Notes: generated from the letters alone by a model not told the origin. Positions 1 to 9,240 are shown, numbered from the stretch's first letter. The stretch: DNA of 64,000 bases from Rhodoferax sp. (GCA_024235935.1 JACKLL010000014.1:15528-79527), one strand, 5' to 3'. Translations and numbers: made by a program.

Positions 1-1
1 C

Positions 2-742
2 GATGGCGACCATTACGAGATCACCGGGCGCAAATGTTTCATCACCAATGCGCCGATCGCCGGACTGTTCACGGTGTTTGCCCGCTCCGAGCCCGGCACC
101 GTCGGCGCCAAGGGGGTGTCGGCGTTTCTGGTGGAACGCGGAACCCCCGGACTGCATACGCCAGCGGCCTACCGCAAGATGGGGCAGCACGGCTCGCCGG
201 TGGGCGAGGTCGTCCTCGAGCGCTGCCGAGTCCATGCCAGTGCCATCGTCGGTGACCTGCCCGGTCAGGGCTTTCGCACGGCAATGAAGGCCTTGAACAA
301 GCAGCGCATCAATCTGGCCGGGCTGTGCACGGGACCGGCGATACGGCTGGTCGACGAGATGGTCCGCTTTGCGGCGACGCGGCAGCAGTTCGGTGAACCG
401 ATTGCGGCCTTTCAACTGGTGCAGCAGATGATTGCCGAGAGCAACACCGAGGTGCATGCGGCGCGTGCGCTGGTGCTGGAGACGGCGCGCAAGCGGGATG
501 CCGGCGAGGACGTCACCATGGAAGCCTCGATGTGCAAGCTGTATGCCTCCGAGATGTGCGGCCGCGTGGCGGACCGCGCAGTGCAGCTCTTTGGCGGCAG
601 CGGCTACATCGCGAACAATGTGGCAGAGCGCTTTTACCGCGACGTGCGCTTGTTCCGCCTGTACGAGGGTACGAGCCAGATCCACCTGGTCAACATCGCG
701 CGGCGCACGATGGCACGGGCGCAGCCTGCGGGGCAGGCCTGA
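2..742 (+). CDS. Acyl-CoA dehydrogenase, 3' part
   Basis: C-terminal two-thirds of an FAD-dependent acyl-CoA dehydrogenase; the 5' end lies outside the window and the frame is open from base 2. Visible landmarks are the ITNAPIAGLFTVFAR stretch of the beta domain at the very start, the QLFGGSGYI segment of the C-terminal helical domain, and LYEGTSQIH near the end. In medium-chain family members the Glu of the YEGT motif is the catalytic base that abstracts the alpha proton. The stop is 2 bases before the start of the CaiB/BaiF-type gene, so the two are very probably cotranscribed and act on the same acyl-CoA substrate. The chain length of the substrate cannot be told from this fragment. Confidence 0.93.
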   Translation, partial: DGDHYEITGRKCFITNAPIAGLFTVFARSEPGTVGAKGVSAFLVERGTPGLHTPAAYRKMGQHGSPVGEVVLERCRVHASAIVGDLPGQGFRTAMKALNKQRINLAGLCTGPAIRLVDEMVRFAATRQQFGEPIAAFQLVQQMIAESNTEVHAARALVLETARKRDAGEDVTMEASMCKLYASEMCGRVADRAVQLFGGSGYIANNVAERFYRDVRLFRLYEGTSQIHLVNIARRTMARAQPAGQA

Positions 743-744
743 AC

Positions 745-1755
745 ATGAAGCCTTACGCCGGTCTACAGGTGGTCGAATTCGCCACGGTCGGCGGCGTGCC
801 GTTCTGCGGCTGGTGGCTTGCGCAGCAGGGCGCGCAGGTGCTGCGGATCGCCAATCCGCAGGCGCGGGAGCTGGGGGTTCCAGTACCGGCCGATGGGGAT
901 ATCGGTCAATGGGGGCGCCAGAGCATCACGCTCGACATCAAGTCTGCACAAGGACAGGCGGAGGCCTTGCGCGCCATCGATACGGCCGACGTGCTGCTCG
1001 AGGGTTTTCGCCCCGGCGTCATGGAGCGGCTTGGCCTGGGGCCGCAACTGTGCCATGGTCGCAATCCGGGTCTGGTCTATGCGCGCCTGGTGGGCTGGGA
1101 CCGCGACGGCGCATGGGCCCAGCATGCCGGACACGACATCAACTACATCGCGATGACTGGCGCGCTGCATGCACTCGGCGCCGAGCAGGTTCCGCTGAAT
1201 CTGGTGGGCGACATTGGTGGCGGCGCCCTTTACGCGCTGGCCGGTGTCGGCGCCGCGCTTTTTGCGCGCAGCCGCAACGGGCGCGGTTGCGTGGTCGACA
1301 CCGCCATGGCCGCAGGGAGCCTGCACCTGATGTCGGCCATCTGGGGGCGCATGGCGGCCGGTGCCTGGACCGATGCGCCGGCCAGCAACGTGATCGATGG
1401 CGGTGTTCCCTGGTACCGCACCTACCGCACCCGCGACGGTCGCCACATGGCGGTGGGCGCGATCGAGCATCGGTTCTACCTGAACCTGCTGCAAGGCCTG
1501 GACCTGGACCCCGCAGCCCTGGAGCCGCGCGAGGACCCTGCGCGCTGGCCTGCGCTGGCGGCGGCTCTGGCACAGCGTTTTGCCACGCAGGACCAGTACC
1601 ACTGGGCGCAGCATTTCGAGAAGCGCGAAGCTTGCGTCACGCCGGTGCTGAGCCTGCACGAAGCCAGGGCCCATCCCGTCAACCAGAAGAGCTTCGGCAC
1701 CCGGGAGCCAGGCGTCCACCCTGTTGCCGTACCCGTGTTCGAGGCTCGTACCTGA
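745..1755 (+). CDS. CaiB/BaiF family protein, alpha-methylacyl-CoA racemase-like
   Basis: 336-residue class III CoA-transferase-fold protein. The sequence has AGHDINY with His130, and NLVGDIGGG with Asp156, which match the His/Asp pair that racemizes 2-methylacyl-CoA in alpha-methylacyl-CoA racemase; formyl-CoA transferase-type enzymes instead use a single acylated Asp. This favours a racemase over a transferase, but CaiB/BaiF proteins are often misassigned. The ATG at 745 is chosen because it starts the MKPYAGLQVVEFA motif typical of the family and follows the dehydrogenase stop directly; the longer open frame upstream is only a shadow of that gene. With the dehydrogenase and nitronate monooxygenase it suggests breakdown of a branched or unusual carboxylic acid. 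Confidence 0.88.
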   Translation: MKPYAGLQVVEFATVGGVPFCGWWLAQQGAQVLRIANPQARELGVPVPADGDIGQWGRQSITLDIKSAQGQAEALRAIDTADVLLEGFRPGVMERLGLGPQLCHGRNPGLVYARLVGWDRDGAWAQHAGHDINYIAMTGALHALGAEQVPLNLVGDIGGGALYALAGVGAALFARSRNGRGCVVDTAMAAGSLHLMSAIWGRMAAGAWTDAPASNVIDGGVPWYRTYRTRDGRHMAVGAIEHRFYLNLLQGLDLDPAALEPREDPARWPALAAALAQRFATQDQYHWAQHFEKREACVTPVLSLHEARAHPVNQKSFGTREPGVHPVAVPVFEART

Positions 1756-1801
1756 GCACTTCAGTGCCCGTTCATCACCCCTTCATCACCAGGAGACACC
1801 C

Positions 1802-2791
1802 ATGAAAAAGACACTTCTTAGACAACTAGCTGCGGCCACGGCCGTCTGCGTGGCGACCCTGGCGGCGCCGCTGGCCAGGGCGCAGGCCGATGCCTACCCG
1901 AACCGCCCGATCCACATCATCGTGCCGTTCACGGCTGGCGGCATCGTGGACTCGATTGCCCGGCTCATAGGGGACAAGCTGTCGGCCCGCTATGGCCAGC
2001 CGGTGATCGTCGAGAACAAGGCCGGCGCCGGCGGCTCCATCGGTACAGACGTCGCGTCCAAGGCAGCCCCCGACGGCTACACCTTGCTGTGCGTGTCGCC
2101 TGGCCATGCGGTGGCGCCAAGCCTGATGAAGAGCGTGAACTGGAATCCGGTGCGCGATTTCCGCGCCGTCGAAGGCTTGGGCGTCATCTCCAACGTGTTC
2201 GTGGTCCCATCCGAGATGCCGGTCAAGACCATGGCCGAACTGGTCGCGCTGGCCAAGAGCAGCCCGACGCCGCTGACCTATGGCACCGCCGGCAATGGCA
2301 CGTCCAACCACCTGTCCGGCGAGTTGCTGGGCCAGATGGCGAACATCAAGCTCACGCAGGTTCCCTACAAGGGCCAGCCCGACGCCTTGAATGACTTGCT
2401 CGCCGGCCGGCTGTCGATGATGCCGCTGACCGCGGCGCTGGCCAGCGGCCATATCAAGTCGGGCAAGCTGCGTCCGCTGGCGGTGACCACCGCACGCCGG
2501 TCGCCGGTGCTGCCCGATGTGCCGACGGTTGCCGAAGCGGCGAATCTGCCGGGCTACGAGGTCGGCACCTGGTTCGGTCTGGTCACGCAGGCCAAGGTGC
2601 CCGACGCCGTGGTGCGCAAGCTCTCGGCCGACATTGCCGAGATCATGAAGATGCCCGATGTGAAAGCCAAGTTCGACACGCTGGGACTGGACCCGAATCC
2701 GCAGGACCCGGCGCAGTTCGACGCCTTCATCGCCGCGGAGTTCAGCAAGTGGAGCACCGTGATCAAGCAGGCCGGAATCGTTCCACAGTGA
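1802..2791 (+). CDS. Tripartite tricarboxylate transporter substrate-binding protein (Bug/TctC family)
   Basis: 329-residue periplasmic solute receptor. A Sec signal peptide is clear: MKKTLLRQ positive n-region, hydrophobic alanine-rich core, and an ALARAQA cleavage region near residue 25. The mature protein has the family hallmarks YPNRPIHIIVPFTAGG at its start and VENKAGAGGSIG, which contribute to the carboxylate-binding pocket. Bug proteins are hugely expanded in Bordetella and Comamonadaceae and mostly occur, as here, without adjacent TctA/TctB membrane genes. The ligand is probably a carboxylate related to the substrate of the flanking acyl-CoA genes; this is inference from position only. 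Start follows an AGGAGACACCC ribosome-binding site. Confidence 0.93.
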   Translation: MKKTLLRQLAAATAVCVATLAAPLARAQADAYPNRPIHIIVPFTAGGIVDSIARLIGDKLSARYGQPVIVENKAGAGGSIGTDVASKAAPDGYTLLCVSPGHAVAPSLMKSVNWNPVRDFRAVEGLGVISNVFVVPSEMPVKTMAELVALAKSSPTPLTYGTAGNGTSNHLSGELLGQMANIKLTQVPYKGQPDALNDLLAGRLSMMPLTAALASGHIKSGKLRPLAVTTARRSPVLPDVPTVAEAANLPGYEVGTWFGLVTQAKVPDAVVRKLSADIAEIMKMPDVKAKFDTLGLDPNPQDPAQFDAFIAAEFSKWSTVIKQAGIVPQ

Positions 2792-2864
2792 TGCACCACC
2801 CCAACCGGTACCTGGCAGCCAGCGGACGCATGAACAACTCGGCCCGCACCGTGGAGGCCCGGCA

Positions 2865-3968
2865 ATGAGCGTCGGATGGCGAACGCCGGTGTGCGATTGG
2901 CTGGGCATCGCGCACCCGATCTTCGGCTTCTCGCATTCGGTGGATGTGGTGGTCGCCATCGCCCGCGCCGGTGGTTATCCGGTGCTGGGGTTGGCGCGGG
3001 AAATGCCGCATGAGATCCCGCAGATTCTGCGGGCGGTCGATGCGCGCATGCAGGGCCTTCCCTACGGTGTCGATCTGATGCTGCCATCCCAGGTGCCGCA
3101 GGCGGGGGACATCGGGGAGGTTCGCGCCGCCTTGCCCGCCGCCCATCAGGCCTTCGTGGCCGGTTTGCGCGAGCGCTTCGCGGTTGCGCCGCCGGTCAAG
3201 CCCAGCTTCTTCACCAGCCAGGTGCGCTCGGAGGCCTTGTTCGACGCGCAGATCGAGCAGGTGCTGGCGTCCAAGGCCACTGGCGTGGCGACCGCGATCG
3301 GCCTGCGAGGCGACCTGATCGCGCGCGCCAAGGCGCGCGGCAAGCTGACGTTCTCGTTGATCGGTTCGGTACGGCATGCGCAAAAGGCCATGGCCATGGG
3401 GGTCGACGTGCTGGTGGCCCAGGGCTACGATGCCGGCGGCCACACCGGCATGGTCGGCACCTATTCGCTGGTGCCGCAGATCGTCGCGGTGGCGGGCGAC
3501 ACCCCGGTGCTGGCGGCCGGTGGCATCGGCAACGGCGCGCAGATCCTGGCGGCCATCGCGATGGGTGCGCAGGGCGGCTGGCTCGGCACCTTGTGGATGG
3601 CGGCGGTCGAGAACCACACGCCGCCGGCGCTGCTGGCCCGGCTGGTGGCCAGCGGCAGCGAAGACACCGTGATCACCCGCGCGCACAGTGGCAAACCCTG
3701 CCGGGTGGTGCGCAGCGAATGGATCGATGCCTGGGCCGAACCGTCGGCGCTGCCGGCATTGCCGATGCCCTTGCAGCAGGCCCTGACGGGCGACGTGTTC
3801 GCGTCCATCCATGAGCATAACGATGCGCGGCTGATCTACGAGGCGGCCGGGCAAAGTGTGTTCGCGATCCGCGGCAGCACTACGGTGGCCGAGCAGATGC
3901 GGGATCTGGTGGCGGGCATGCAGGAGGCGGGTCAGCGCCTGCATGGCTTTGCGCGTAGCAAAGACTGA
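2865..3968 (+). CDS. Nitronate monooxygenase family FMN protein
   Basis: 367-residue TIM-barrel FMN enzyme of the nitronate monooxygenase/2-nitropropane dioxygenase family, normal length. Diagnostic segments are the N-terminal LGIAHPIFGF, the central YDAGGHTG loop (the catalytic-His loop of the family) and PVLAAGGIGNGAQI, a phosphate-binding strand-loop for FMN, followed by GAQGGWLGT. Such enzymes oxidize alkyl nitronates, but many members beside acyl-CoA genes have unknown physiological substrates, so the substrate is left open. It lies 73 bases after the Bug receptor gene on the same strand and probably belongs to that transcription unit. Confidence 0.9.
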   Translation: MSVGWRTPVCDWLGIAHPIFGFSHSVDVVVAIARAGGYPVLGLAREMPHEIPQILRAVDARMQGLPYGVDLMLPSQVPQAGDIGEVRAALPAAHQAFVAGLRERFAVAPPVKPSFFTSQVRSEALFDAQIEQVLASKATGVATAIGLRGDLIARAKARGKLTFSLIGSVRHAQKAMAMGVDVLVAQGYDAGGHTGMVGTYSLVPQIVAVAGDTPVLAAGGIGNGAQILAAIAMGAQGGWLGTLWMAAVENHTPPALLARLVASGSEDTVITRAHSGKPCRVVRSEWIDAWAEPSALPALPMPLQQALTGDVFASIHEHNDARLIYEAAGQSVFAIRGSTTVAEQMRDLVAGMQEAGQRLHGFARSKD

Positions 3969-4031
3969 ACCCGGCTCCGATTCTCCGCTCGAGGCGTCGG
4001 GCGACGGCCCGTCAACGCCGGACGGCCCGTA

Positions 4032-5027
4032 TCAGGCCGTCAGCCAGTTCCCCAGCATCGTTTCCTCGAACAGCGCAATGCAGCCGGGCGCGTCGACCTC
4101 CATGCAGACCTGGGTGCGCGGCTTGTCCTTCTCCCAGCCCGGATGCGGGTACTGGATGAAGTCGCGCCGGTTCATGATGGTCTGGCCCTGGGCCAGGCCA
4201 TCGGTGGCGACCCGCACCCCCTTGGTTTCGACCTGGAACAGATCGGGCTGCACCAGGTAGATGAAGGCCAGCAGGTCATGGGCGAAGCAGCCCGGCGTGC
4301 TGGCGATGTGCTGGTACAGCCCGCTGTAGAAGCGCGCGTAGAAGTCGACCGCGGTCAGCAAGGTGTCGGTGGCCGGGTGCTGGTGCTTGGCGGCAATGCG
4401 GCGGAACTGCTCCAGCGTCACCACCACGCGGTGGGTGACGTCCAGGCCGACCATGGCCAGCTTCCAGCCGGCGGTGAACACGCGGTCGGCAGCATGGGGG
4501 TCGTTCCAGATGTTGGCCTCGGCCACCGGCGACACATTGCCGGGCTCCGACACGGTGCCGCCCATGAGGATGACCTCGCGCAGCAATACCGGCAGTTTGG
4601 GCTCGAGCTGCAGCGCCAGGCTCAGGTTGCCCAGTGGTCCGACCGCCACCAGCGTGATCTCGCCCGGATGGGCGCGCGCCATGTCGACGATGAACTGTGC
4701 CGAGGCGCGCGGATCCAGTTGCTGGCTGACGGGCCGGCGCGCGCCCAGATTGCCCAGCCCGTCGGCGCCGTGGATATGCGCCGGCGGCGCCTCGGACGGT
4801 TTGACCCAGGGCACGGCAACACCCAGCGTCACCGGTACCTGGCGCCCCGCCAGTTCGAGCAGGTACAAGGCATTGGTTGCGGCCTGCTCGACGCTGACAT
4901 TGCCGAACGTCGTGGTGATGCCGACCAGTTCGATGGCCGGATGGGCCAGCGCGAAATACAGGGCCATCGCGTCGTCGACACCCGGGTCGGTGTCATAGAT
5001 CACTTTGGTGGGCTTGGGGCGGGTCAT
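4032..5027 (-). CDS. Nucleoside hydrolase (inosine/uridine-preferring family)
   Basis: 331-residue cytoplasmic N-ribohydrolase. The N-terminal IYDTDPGVDDAMAL motif supplies the aspartate cluster that binds Ca2+ and activates water, and HDLLAFIY near residue 245 holds the C-terminal His-Asp pair of the family. The enzyme splits ribonucleosides into base and ribose. The open frame extends upstream, but the ATG at 5027 is chosen: it begins immediately before the conserved first strand and is preceded by AGGAAAG. The ribokinase gene lies 94 bases upstream on the same strand; ribose released here could be phosphorylated by it, a coherent salvage pair. Confidence 0.93.
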   Translation of the reverse strand: MTRPKPTKVIYDTDPGVDDAMALYFALAHPAIELVGITTTFGNVSVEQAATNALYLLELAGRQVPVTLGVAVPWVKPSEAPPAHIHGADGLGNLGARRPVSQQLDPRASAQFIVDMARAHPGEITLVAVGPLGNLSLALQLEPKLPVLLREVILMGGTVSEPGNVSPVAEANIWNDPHAADRVFTAGWKLAMVGLDVTHRVVVTLEQFRRIAAKHQHPATDTLLTAVDFYARFYSGLYQHIASTPGCFAHDLLAFIYLVQPDLFQVETKGVRVATDGLAQGQTIMNRRDFIQYPHPGWEKDKPRTQVCMEVDAPGCIALFEETMLGNWLTA

Positions 5028-5121
5028 GGCGTGGGGCTTTCCTGGCGCGGTGAGGGATGGGGTTGCGGGGAGGGGCGGCGGGGCACCGGGGTGCCGGTGG
5101 ATAGCAACTGTACGAAGTGTG

Positions 5122-6054
5122 TCAGATCGCCAGTCCGCAAAATTCGCGCAGCGCTTGTGCGGCTGCTGCATCGGTCGGCTGCTGTTGCAGCAGCGCTGCC
5201 ACGGCGTCGGGCGTGGGAACACTGGACTGAGCGCCTGCCACTGTGCAGGCGAGTGCCGAGGCCGCGCAGGCTTGTCGCATGGCGTCCTGCAGGACCGCAC
5301 CCTGGTCCAGGGCTGCGACCAGCACGCCGCAAAATGTGTCGCCGGCACCGGTGGTGTCGACCGGCGCCACGGCGAACGCCGGCTGCACCAGGTAGTGCTC
5401 GCCTACGCGCGCGCAACATCCGCGCGCACCCAGTGTGACGACCACCACCGGAACCGGGAGCTGCTGCAGGTTTTCGGCGACGCCGACCTGTCGGCCGGTG
5501 ATGCTGGCCAGTTCGCCTTCGTTGACCACCAGAATGTCGATCAGGCCCAGCAAGTCCGCGTCCAGGCTTTGGGCAGGGGCGGCGTTGAGCACGACCTTGA
5601 CACCGGCGGCGCGGGCCGCACGGGCATAGGCGGCCACGCTGGCCAGCGGCGTTTCGAGCTGCATCAGCAGGTGGCTGACGCCGTCCAGTGCCGGCAGATG
5701 CTGCGGCGCCAGCGTGTTGTTGGCGCCGGGCGCAACGGTGATGGCGTTCTCGGCATCGTCCGACACGCAGATGAACGCGGTTCCGGTGGCCTGGTCCGGG
5801 CTGCGCACGATGTGCAGTTGCACCCCGGCCCCGGTCAGCGAATCCTCCAGCGGCCGGGCATAGGCATCGTCGCCCAGGGCCAGCAGCATGCGGGTGCTGG
5901 CGCCGCCCGCCCGTGCGGCGGCCACGGCCTGGTTGGCGCCTTTGCCTCCGGGGAAGGTATGAAAGGCCTGCCCCAGCACGGTTTCACCGGGGCCGGGGAT
6001 GTGCGAGGCACGGACGACGAAGTCGAGATTGGCAGAGCCGGCTACAAGAATCAT
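5122..6054 (-). CDS. rbsK: Ribokinase
   Basis: 310-residue PfkB-family sugar kinase. It carries both family signatures: an N-terminal GGKGANQAVAAARAGG segment that contacts the sugar, and the C-terminal VDTTGAGDTFCG motif, whose Asp is the catalytic base and whose glycines form the anion hole. GSANLD at the start and the NAAP motif mid-protein fit ribokinase rather than fructokinase. It phosphorylates D-ribose to ribose-5-phosphate. No rbs transporter genes are nearby; the downstream nucleoside hydrolase is the likely ribose source. Other PfkB sugar kinases remain possible. Confidence 0.9.
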   Translation of the reverse strand: MILVAGSANLDFVVRASHIPGPGETVLGQAFHTFPGGKGANQAVAAARAGGASTRMLLALGDDAYARPLEDSLTGAGVQLHIVRSPDQATGTAFICVSDDAENAITVAPGANNTLAPQHLPALDGVSHLLMQLETPLASVAAYARAARAAGVKVVLNAAPAQSLDADLLGLIDILVVNEGELASITGRQVGVAENLQQLPVPVVVVTLGARGCCARVGEHYLVQPAFAVAPVDTTGAGDTFCGVLVAALDQGAVLQDAMRQACAASALACTVAGAQSSVPTPDAVAALLQQQPTDAAAAQALREFCGLAI

Positions 6055-6237
6055 GGTTAAATCAATCGGGTCATGCCGGACCGTTCCGAGCCTGGGTTGG
6101 CATTTGACGGGCGGGTCAGGCGAGCAGCAGAATTATGGGCTACAAACAGCGCCGGACCTGCCGCCAGGACCTGTGGCGGCGTTCCGTCTACCGGGGCGCG
6201 GACGTCTTGGAACCACCGCAAAGGATTGTTGGCAACC

Positions 6238-6972
6238 ATGGGCAGTACGGTATTCGTCAAAGTCGTGGGTTTTCGCGACGTCGAGCGTCATGCGCTCAAT
6301 ACCTTGTTCCGTGTCGCCGCCGAGCACTCCACCTGTTATGCCCTGTGGACGCCCGAGTCGCCGGTGATGCCCCATATTGCCTTGATCGACGTCGAGAGCT
6401 ACGAGGCCGGCATGGCGCTGGCGTCACCCGGACTGAACCCGAATCTCAAGCTGATCTGCGTCGGCAATGGCGCGCCCGAACGTGCCTGGCGGGTGTTTGC
6501 GCGCCCGATCAACTGGTCTGCGATCCTGCATGCGATGGACCAGCTGTTTGCGCAGCAGGGTGTGGACATCAACATCGACTCCGACGACGATGGGGCGACG
6601 ACGATCATTCCGCCTGGGGTGCGCCAGGCGCTGCTGGTGGAGCCGGTGCGCGATGACCGGCTGTATCTGCGGGCGCGCCTGGCACTGGCCGGGCTGATCG
6701 ATGTCGACGAGGTCGAGTCCTGCGCGCAGGCGCAGGAGAAGCTGCGCAGCCGGCACTACGACGTGGCGGTTGTCAGCGTCGACATGCTGGATGATCCCTG
6801 GGGCCTGGTGCAGCGCATGGTATCCATGCATCCGCCGGTCGAGAGTGTGGTAGTGACCTCGTCCAACCGCTCCTGGGCCATGCACGAGCGGGCCGAGCAG
6901 GCCGGCTGCCGGGCGCTGCTGGACAAGCCCTTCGACCCGAGCCTGGTGTACCGCGTCTTCCAGATGGTGTGA
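6238..6972 (+). CDS. Two-receiver-domain response-regulator-like protein
   Basis: 244-residue protein with two receiver-like halves and no output domain. The C-terminal half (about 125-244) keeps the receiver residues: an acidic cluster (VEPVRDD), the phospho-acceptor Asp in VVSVDML, a Thr in VVVTSSN and the Lys in LLDKPFD. The N-terminal half (about 5-105) looks like a degenerate receiver: PHIALIDVES keeps an Asp but the usual Lys is replaced in VFARPINW. ATG 6238 is chosen because it starts the first beta strand; the frame is open farther upstream but without family-like sequence. No histidine kinase gene is adjacent, so its partner is unknown. Confidence 0.75.
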   Translation: MGSTVFVKVVGFRDVERHALNTLFRVAAEHSTCYALWTPESPVMPHIALIDVESYEAGMALASPGLNPNLKLICVGNGAPERAWRVFARPINWSAILHAMDQLFAQQGVDINIDSDDDGATTIIPPGVRQALLVEPVRDDRLYLRARLALAGLIDVDEVESCAQAQEKLRSRHYDVAVVSVDMLDDPWGLVQRMVSMHPPVESVVVTSSNRSWAMHERAEQAGCRALLDKPFDPSLVYRVFQMV

Positions 6973-6980
6973 GGCCGGCG

Positions 6981-8831
6981 CTAACGCGCGCGGCTGGCGG
7001 CAATCAGCCGCGCCAGCCGGTGGGGAAGTGGTGCGGGTTCTCCGCCGAGCTGGGCCGCGATCAGTTCGGCACACAGCACCGCATAGGTCAGCCCCCGTGA
7101 GCCCATGGCCGTGCTGACCCACAGACCCGGTTGATCGCCTGCATGCAGGCGGCCCGCCAAGGGCAGGCGGTCGCCGGTGGCCCAGCGTGTTCCCTGCCAG
7201 CATTGCACCGAACCGGTCTCGAAACCCGGTGCCAGCGAGGCCTGGCTGGCCGGCAACAGCCGGGCCATCTGTGCCTGGTTGTGGGCATGGGCAGGGGCCG
7301 GACCCTCGGGTGCTGCGTTGGCGTTTTCATAGGTGGCGCCGGCATACCAGGCGGTGCCGGACGGGTGCGGCACATGGGCGATGACGCTGCCCGCACCATT
7401 GACCGGGAAGCGTGGCATCGCCGCCGCGTCCAGCGGGTGGTGCAGGGCCCACGAGACCTGCCCCCGTAGACCGGTCAGGGGCGCCAGCCCCGTGATGCCG
7501 GGGACAGCCTCGGCAGCGCTTTCGACCAGCCGAGGCGCATCGCCGGCGTTGGCCAACACCAGGTGCGGAGCCTGCGCCAGCGGCGTGCCGTCTGCTGCCC
7601 ACAGATGCCAGATGCGGTCGACGCAGCTGATGTGGTGGACCTGGCTGTCGCCTTGCCAGTGGATGCCGGTGTGGGCGAGCAAGGCCTCGACCAGCGACTG
7701 TGGCCGTATCCAGCCGCCTTGGGCGTGCCAGAGGGCCTGGCCGGTGGGGGCGCCCGCATCGGCCAGGGATTGCGCAACTTGCGGCGGCAGCGTGTCGTCC
7801 GACCACGAGCGGCCCTGTGGTGGCCAGTCAGCGGGCAGACGGCGCACCCGGTCGATGGCCAGTTCGGCGACGCCGCAGTTGTCGAAATCCGTCCCCGCGC
7901 TGCACAGCCGTTTGACGGTCTGCCAGGTGAGCCGCGCACCGGCACGCGACAGTTGCGATCGCGCACTGTCGTCGCGCGAGACATGTGGCAGCAGCAGCCC
8001 GACCGGCAGCGCCGAGGCCCCGGCCGCAGGGGCGGGCGCGGCGTCCAGTACCGTGACCTTCCAGCCGCGCCGGGCCAGTGCCTCGGCCACGGCGGCGCCA
8101 GCGATGCCGGCACCCACGACGACGCAATGCCCGGCCGCGACCGGTGCTGGTTGCGCCGCGGAGCGGGTGCGGTTCAACTGCCAGCGCGGTTGAAATTCGC
8201 AGGACCATGCAGGCTCGCCTTGCGGTGTGTCCGCGCCGGTATCGGCGGTGTGTGCCTGTGGTTCCGTGAAACCGGTCTGCACCAGCATGTCGATCATCGG
8301 CGGGCTGGGGCGCACACCGGTCAGCGCCATGCGGGTGCCGCGCCGGCACAGACGGGCCAGGCCCTTGGCCCCCCAGATGTCGCAAAGAGCGTCGGGTGCA
8401 GGGGGCGTGCCTGCCGGTGGGCCCATGCCCAGCAGGACCGTGTCGGCGGCGAACTGCAGCTGGCGCAGCATCTGCTGCGGCGGGCCGATGCACAGCGTGA
8501 GATGCAGCCGCCCGCCGTGCAGGGAGAGTCGATGAAAACCCGGCAGCCAGCCGAACCACTGGCGTGTCAGTTCGTCCGTGTAATCGGCGAGGGCCGGGTA
8601 GGCGCGCAGCACATCGTGCAGCGAAGAGAGCTGCGGCAAGCGCGTTGCCAGTGCCGCCACGTGCAGGATGCGGGGAGCGGCCGGGTCATGCGCCCATTGC
8701 TGCCACAGCGCCACAAAGCGCTGGCCGCAGCCGAAGTCGGTGTCGAGGATGCGCCAGGTGCCGTGGCCGCGCCATGCCTGGGGCAGGCCGCAGACCCGCA
8801 TCCACGGCGGCGGCGACGGATCAGCCCGCAC
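6981..8831 (-). CDS. mnmC: tRNA 5-methylaminomethyl-2-thiouridine biosynthesis bifunctional protein MnmC
   Basis: 616-residue fusion of an N-terminal SAM methyltransferase domain (about 1-195) and a C-terminal FAD-dependent oxidoreductase domain (about 205-610), which convert cmnm5s2U to mnm5s2U at the wobble position of tRNA. The FAD domain is well preserved, with VVGAGIAGAAVAEALARRGW as the dinucleotide-binding fold. The methyltransferase part is short at the N terminus and divergent: the glycine motif reads DTDFGCGQRF, and where E. coli has DAWFLDGFAP with a catalytic Asp this protein has DTVLLGMGPP, so that Asp is missing. Start is a GTG at 8831; an ATG at 8801 is the alternative. The yggX stop is 27 bases upstream. 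Confidence 0.88.
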   Translation of the reverse strand: MRADPSPPPWMRVCGLPQAWRGHGTWRILDTDFGCGQRFVALWQQWAHDPAAPRILHVAALATRLPQLSSLHDVLRAYPALADYTDELTRQWFGWLPGFHRLSLHGGRLHLTLCIGPPQQMLRQLQFAADTVLLGMGPPAGTPPAPDALCDIWGAKGLARLCRRGTRMALTGVRPSPPMIDMLVQTGFTEPQAHTADTGADTPQGEPAWSCEFQPRWQLNRTRSAAQPAPVAAGHCVVVGAGIAGAAVAEALARRGWKVTVLDAAPAPAAGASALPVGLLLPHVSRDDSARSQLSRAGARLTWQTVKRLCSAGTDFDNCGVAELAIDRVRRLPADWPPQGRSWSDDTLPPQVAQSLADAGAPTGQALWHAQGGWIRPQSLVEALLAHTGIHWQGDSQVHHISCVDRIWHLWAADGTPLAQAPHLVLANAGDAPRLVESAAEAVPGITGLAPLTGLRGQVSWALHHPLDAAAMPRFPVNGAGSVIAHVPHPSGTAWYAGATYENANAAPEGPAPAHAHNQAQMARLLPASQASLAPGFETGSVQCWQGTRWATGDRLPLAGRLHAGDQPGLWVSTAMGSRGLTYAVLCAELIAAQLGGEPAPLPHRLARLIAASRAR

Positions 8832-8858
8832 CCGGGAGGCCAGGATCGCCGGGCCGGC

Positions 8859-9131
8859 TCAGTTGGTGGGGGGGACGTAGCCCTGGGCTGCGTCGGCGCC
8901 ACCGCCGAAAAAGTGGGCCTCCATCTGCCGCGCAAGGTATTGGCGGGCCCGTGCATCGGCCAGGTTGAGCCGGTTCTCGTTGACCAGCATGGTCTGGTGC
9001 TTGAGCCAGGCAGCCCAGGCTTCCTTGCTCACCTCGGCCCACAAGCGCTTGCCCAACTCACCGGGATATGGGGGAAAGTCGAGTCCTTCGGCTTCCTTGC
9101 CCAGTTTGACGCATTGAACCATCCGTGCCAT
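8859..9131 (-). CDS. yggX: Probable Fe(2+)-trafficking protein YggX
   Basis: 90-residue small cytoplasmic protein, the usual length. It matches the YggX family throughout: MVQCVKLGKEAEGLDFPPYPG at the start with the conserved Cys, then LWAEVSKEAWAAWLKHQTML and the NENRLNLADA segment. The family is implicated in iron handling and protection of Fe-S clusters from oxidative damage. The ATG at 9131 gives the common MARMVQC start; an in-frame ATG 12 bases upstream is less conserved. It is divergent from dsbB and leads into mnmC 27 bases downstream. Confidence 0.93.
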   Translation of the reverse strand: MARMVQCVKLGKEAEGLDFPPYPGELGKRLWAEVSKEAWAAWLKHQTMLVNENRLNLADARARQYLARQMEAHFFGGGADAAQGYVPPTN

Positions 9132-9240
9132 GAAATACTCCATCTATCCGTTATCACTGAAGAGTGAAATTGTCGCCGGTTTTGGAAACCCTTCCGGCGG
9201 CGCTACCGTCCCGGGTTGCGGGGCCTTTGCTGGAGAAACA

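Noticed and set aside
432..1805. Second long plus-strand frame overlapping the racemase gene
   Set aside because: Its translation is Arg/Cys/Ala-rich without motifs; it is a frame shadow.
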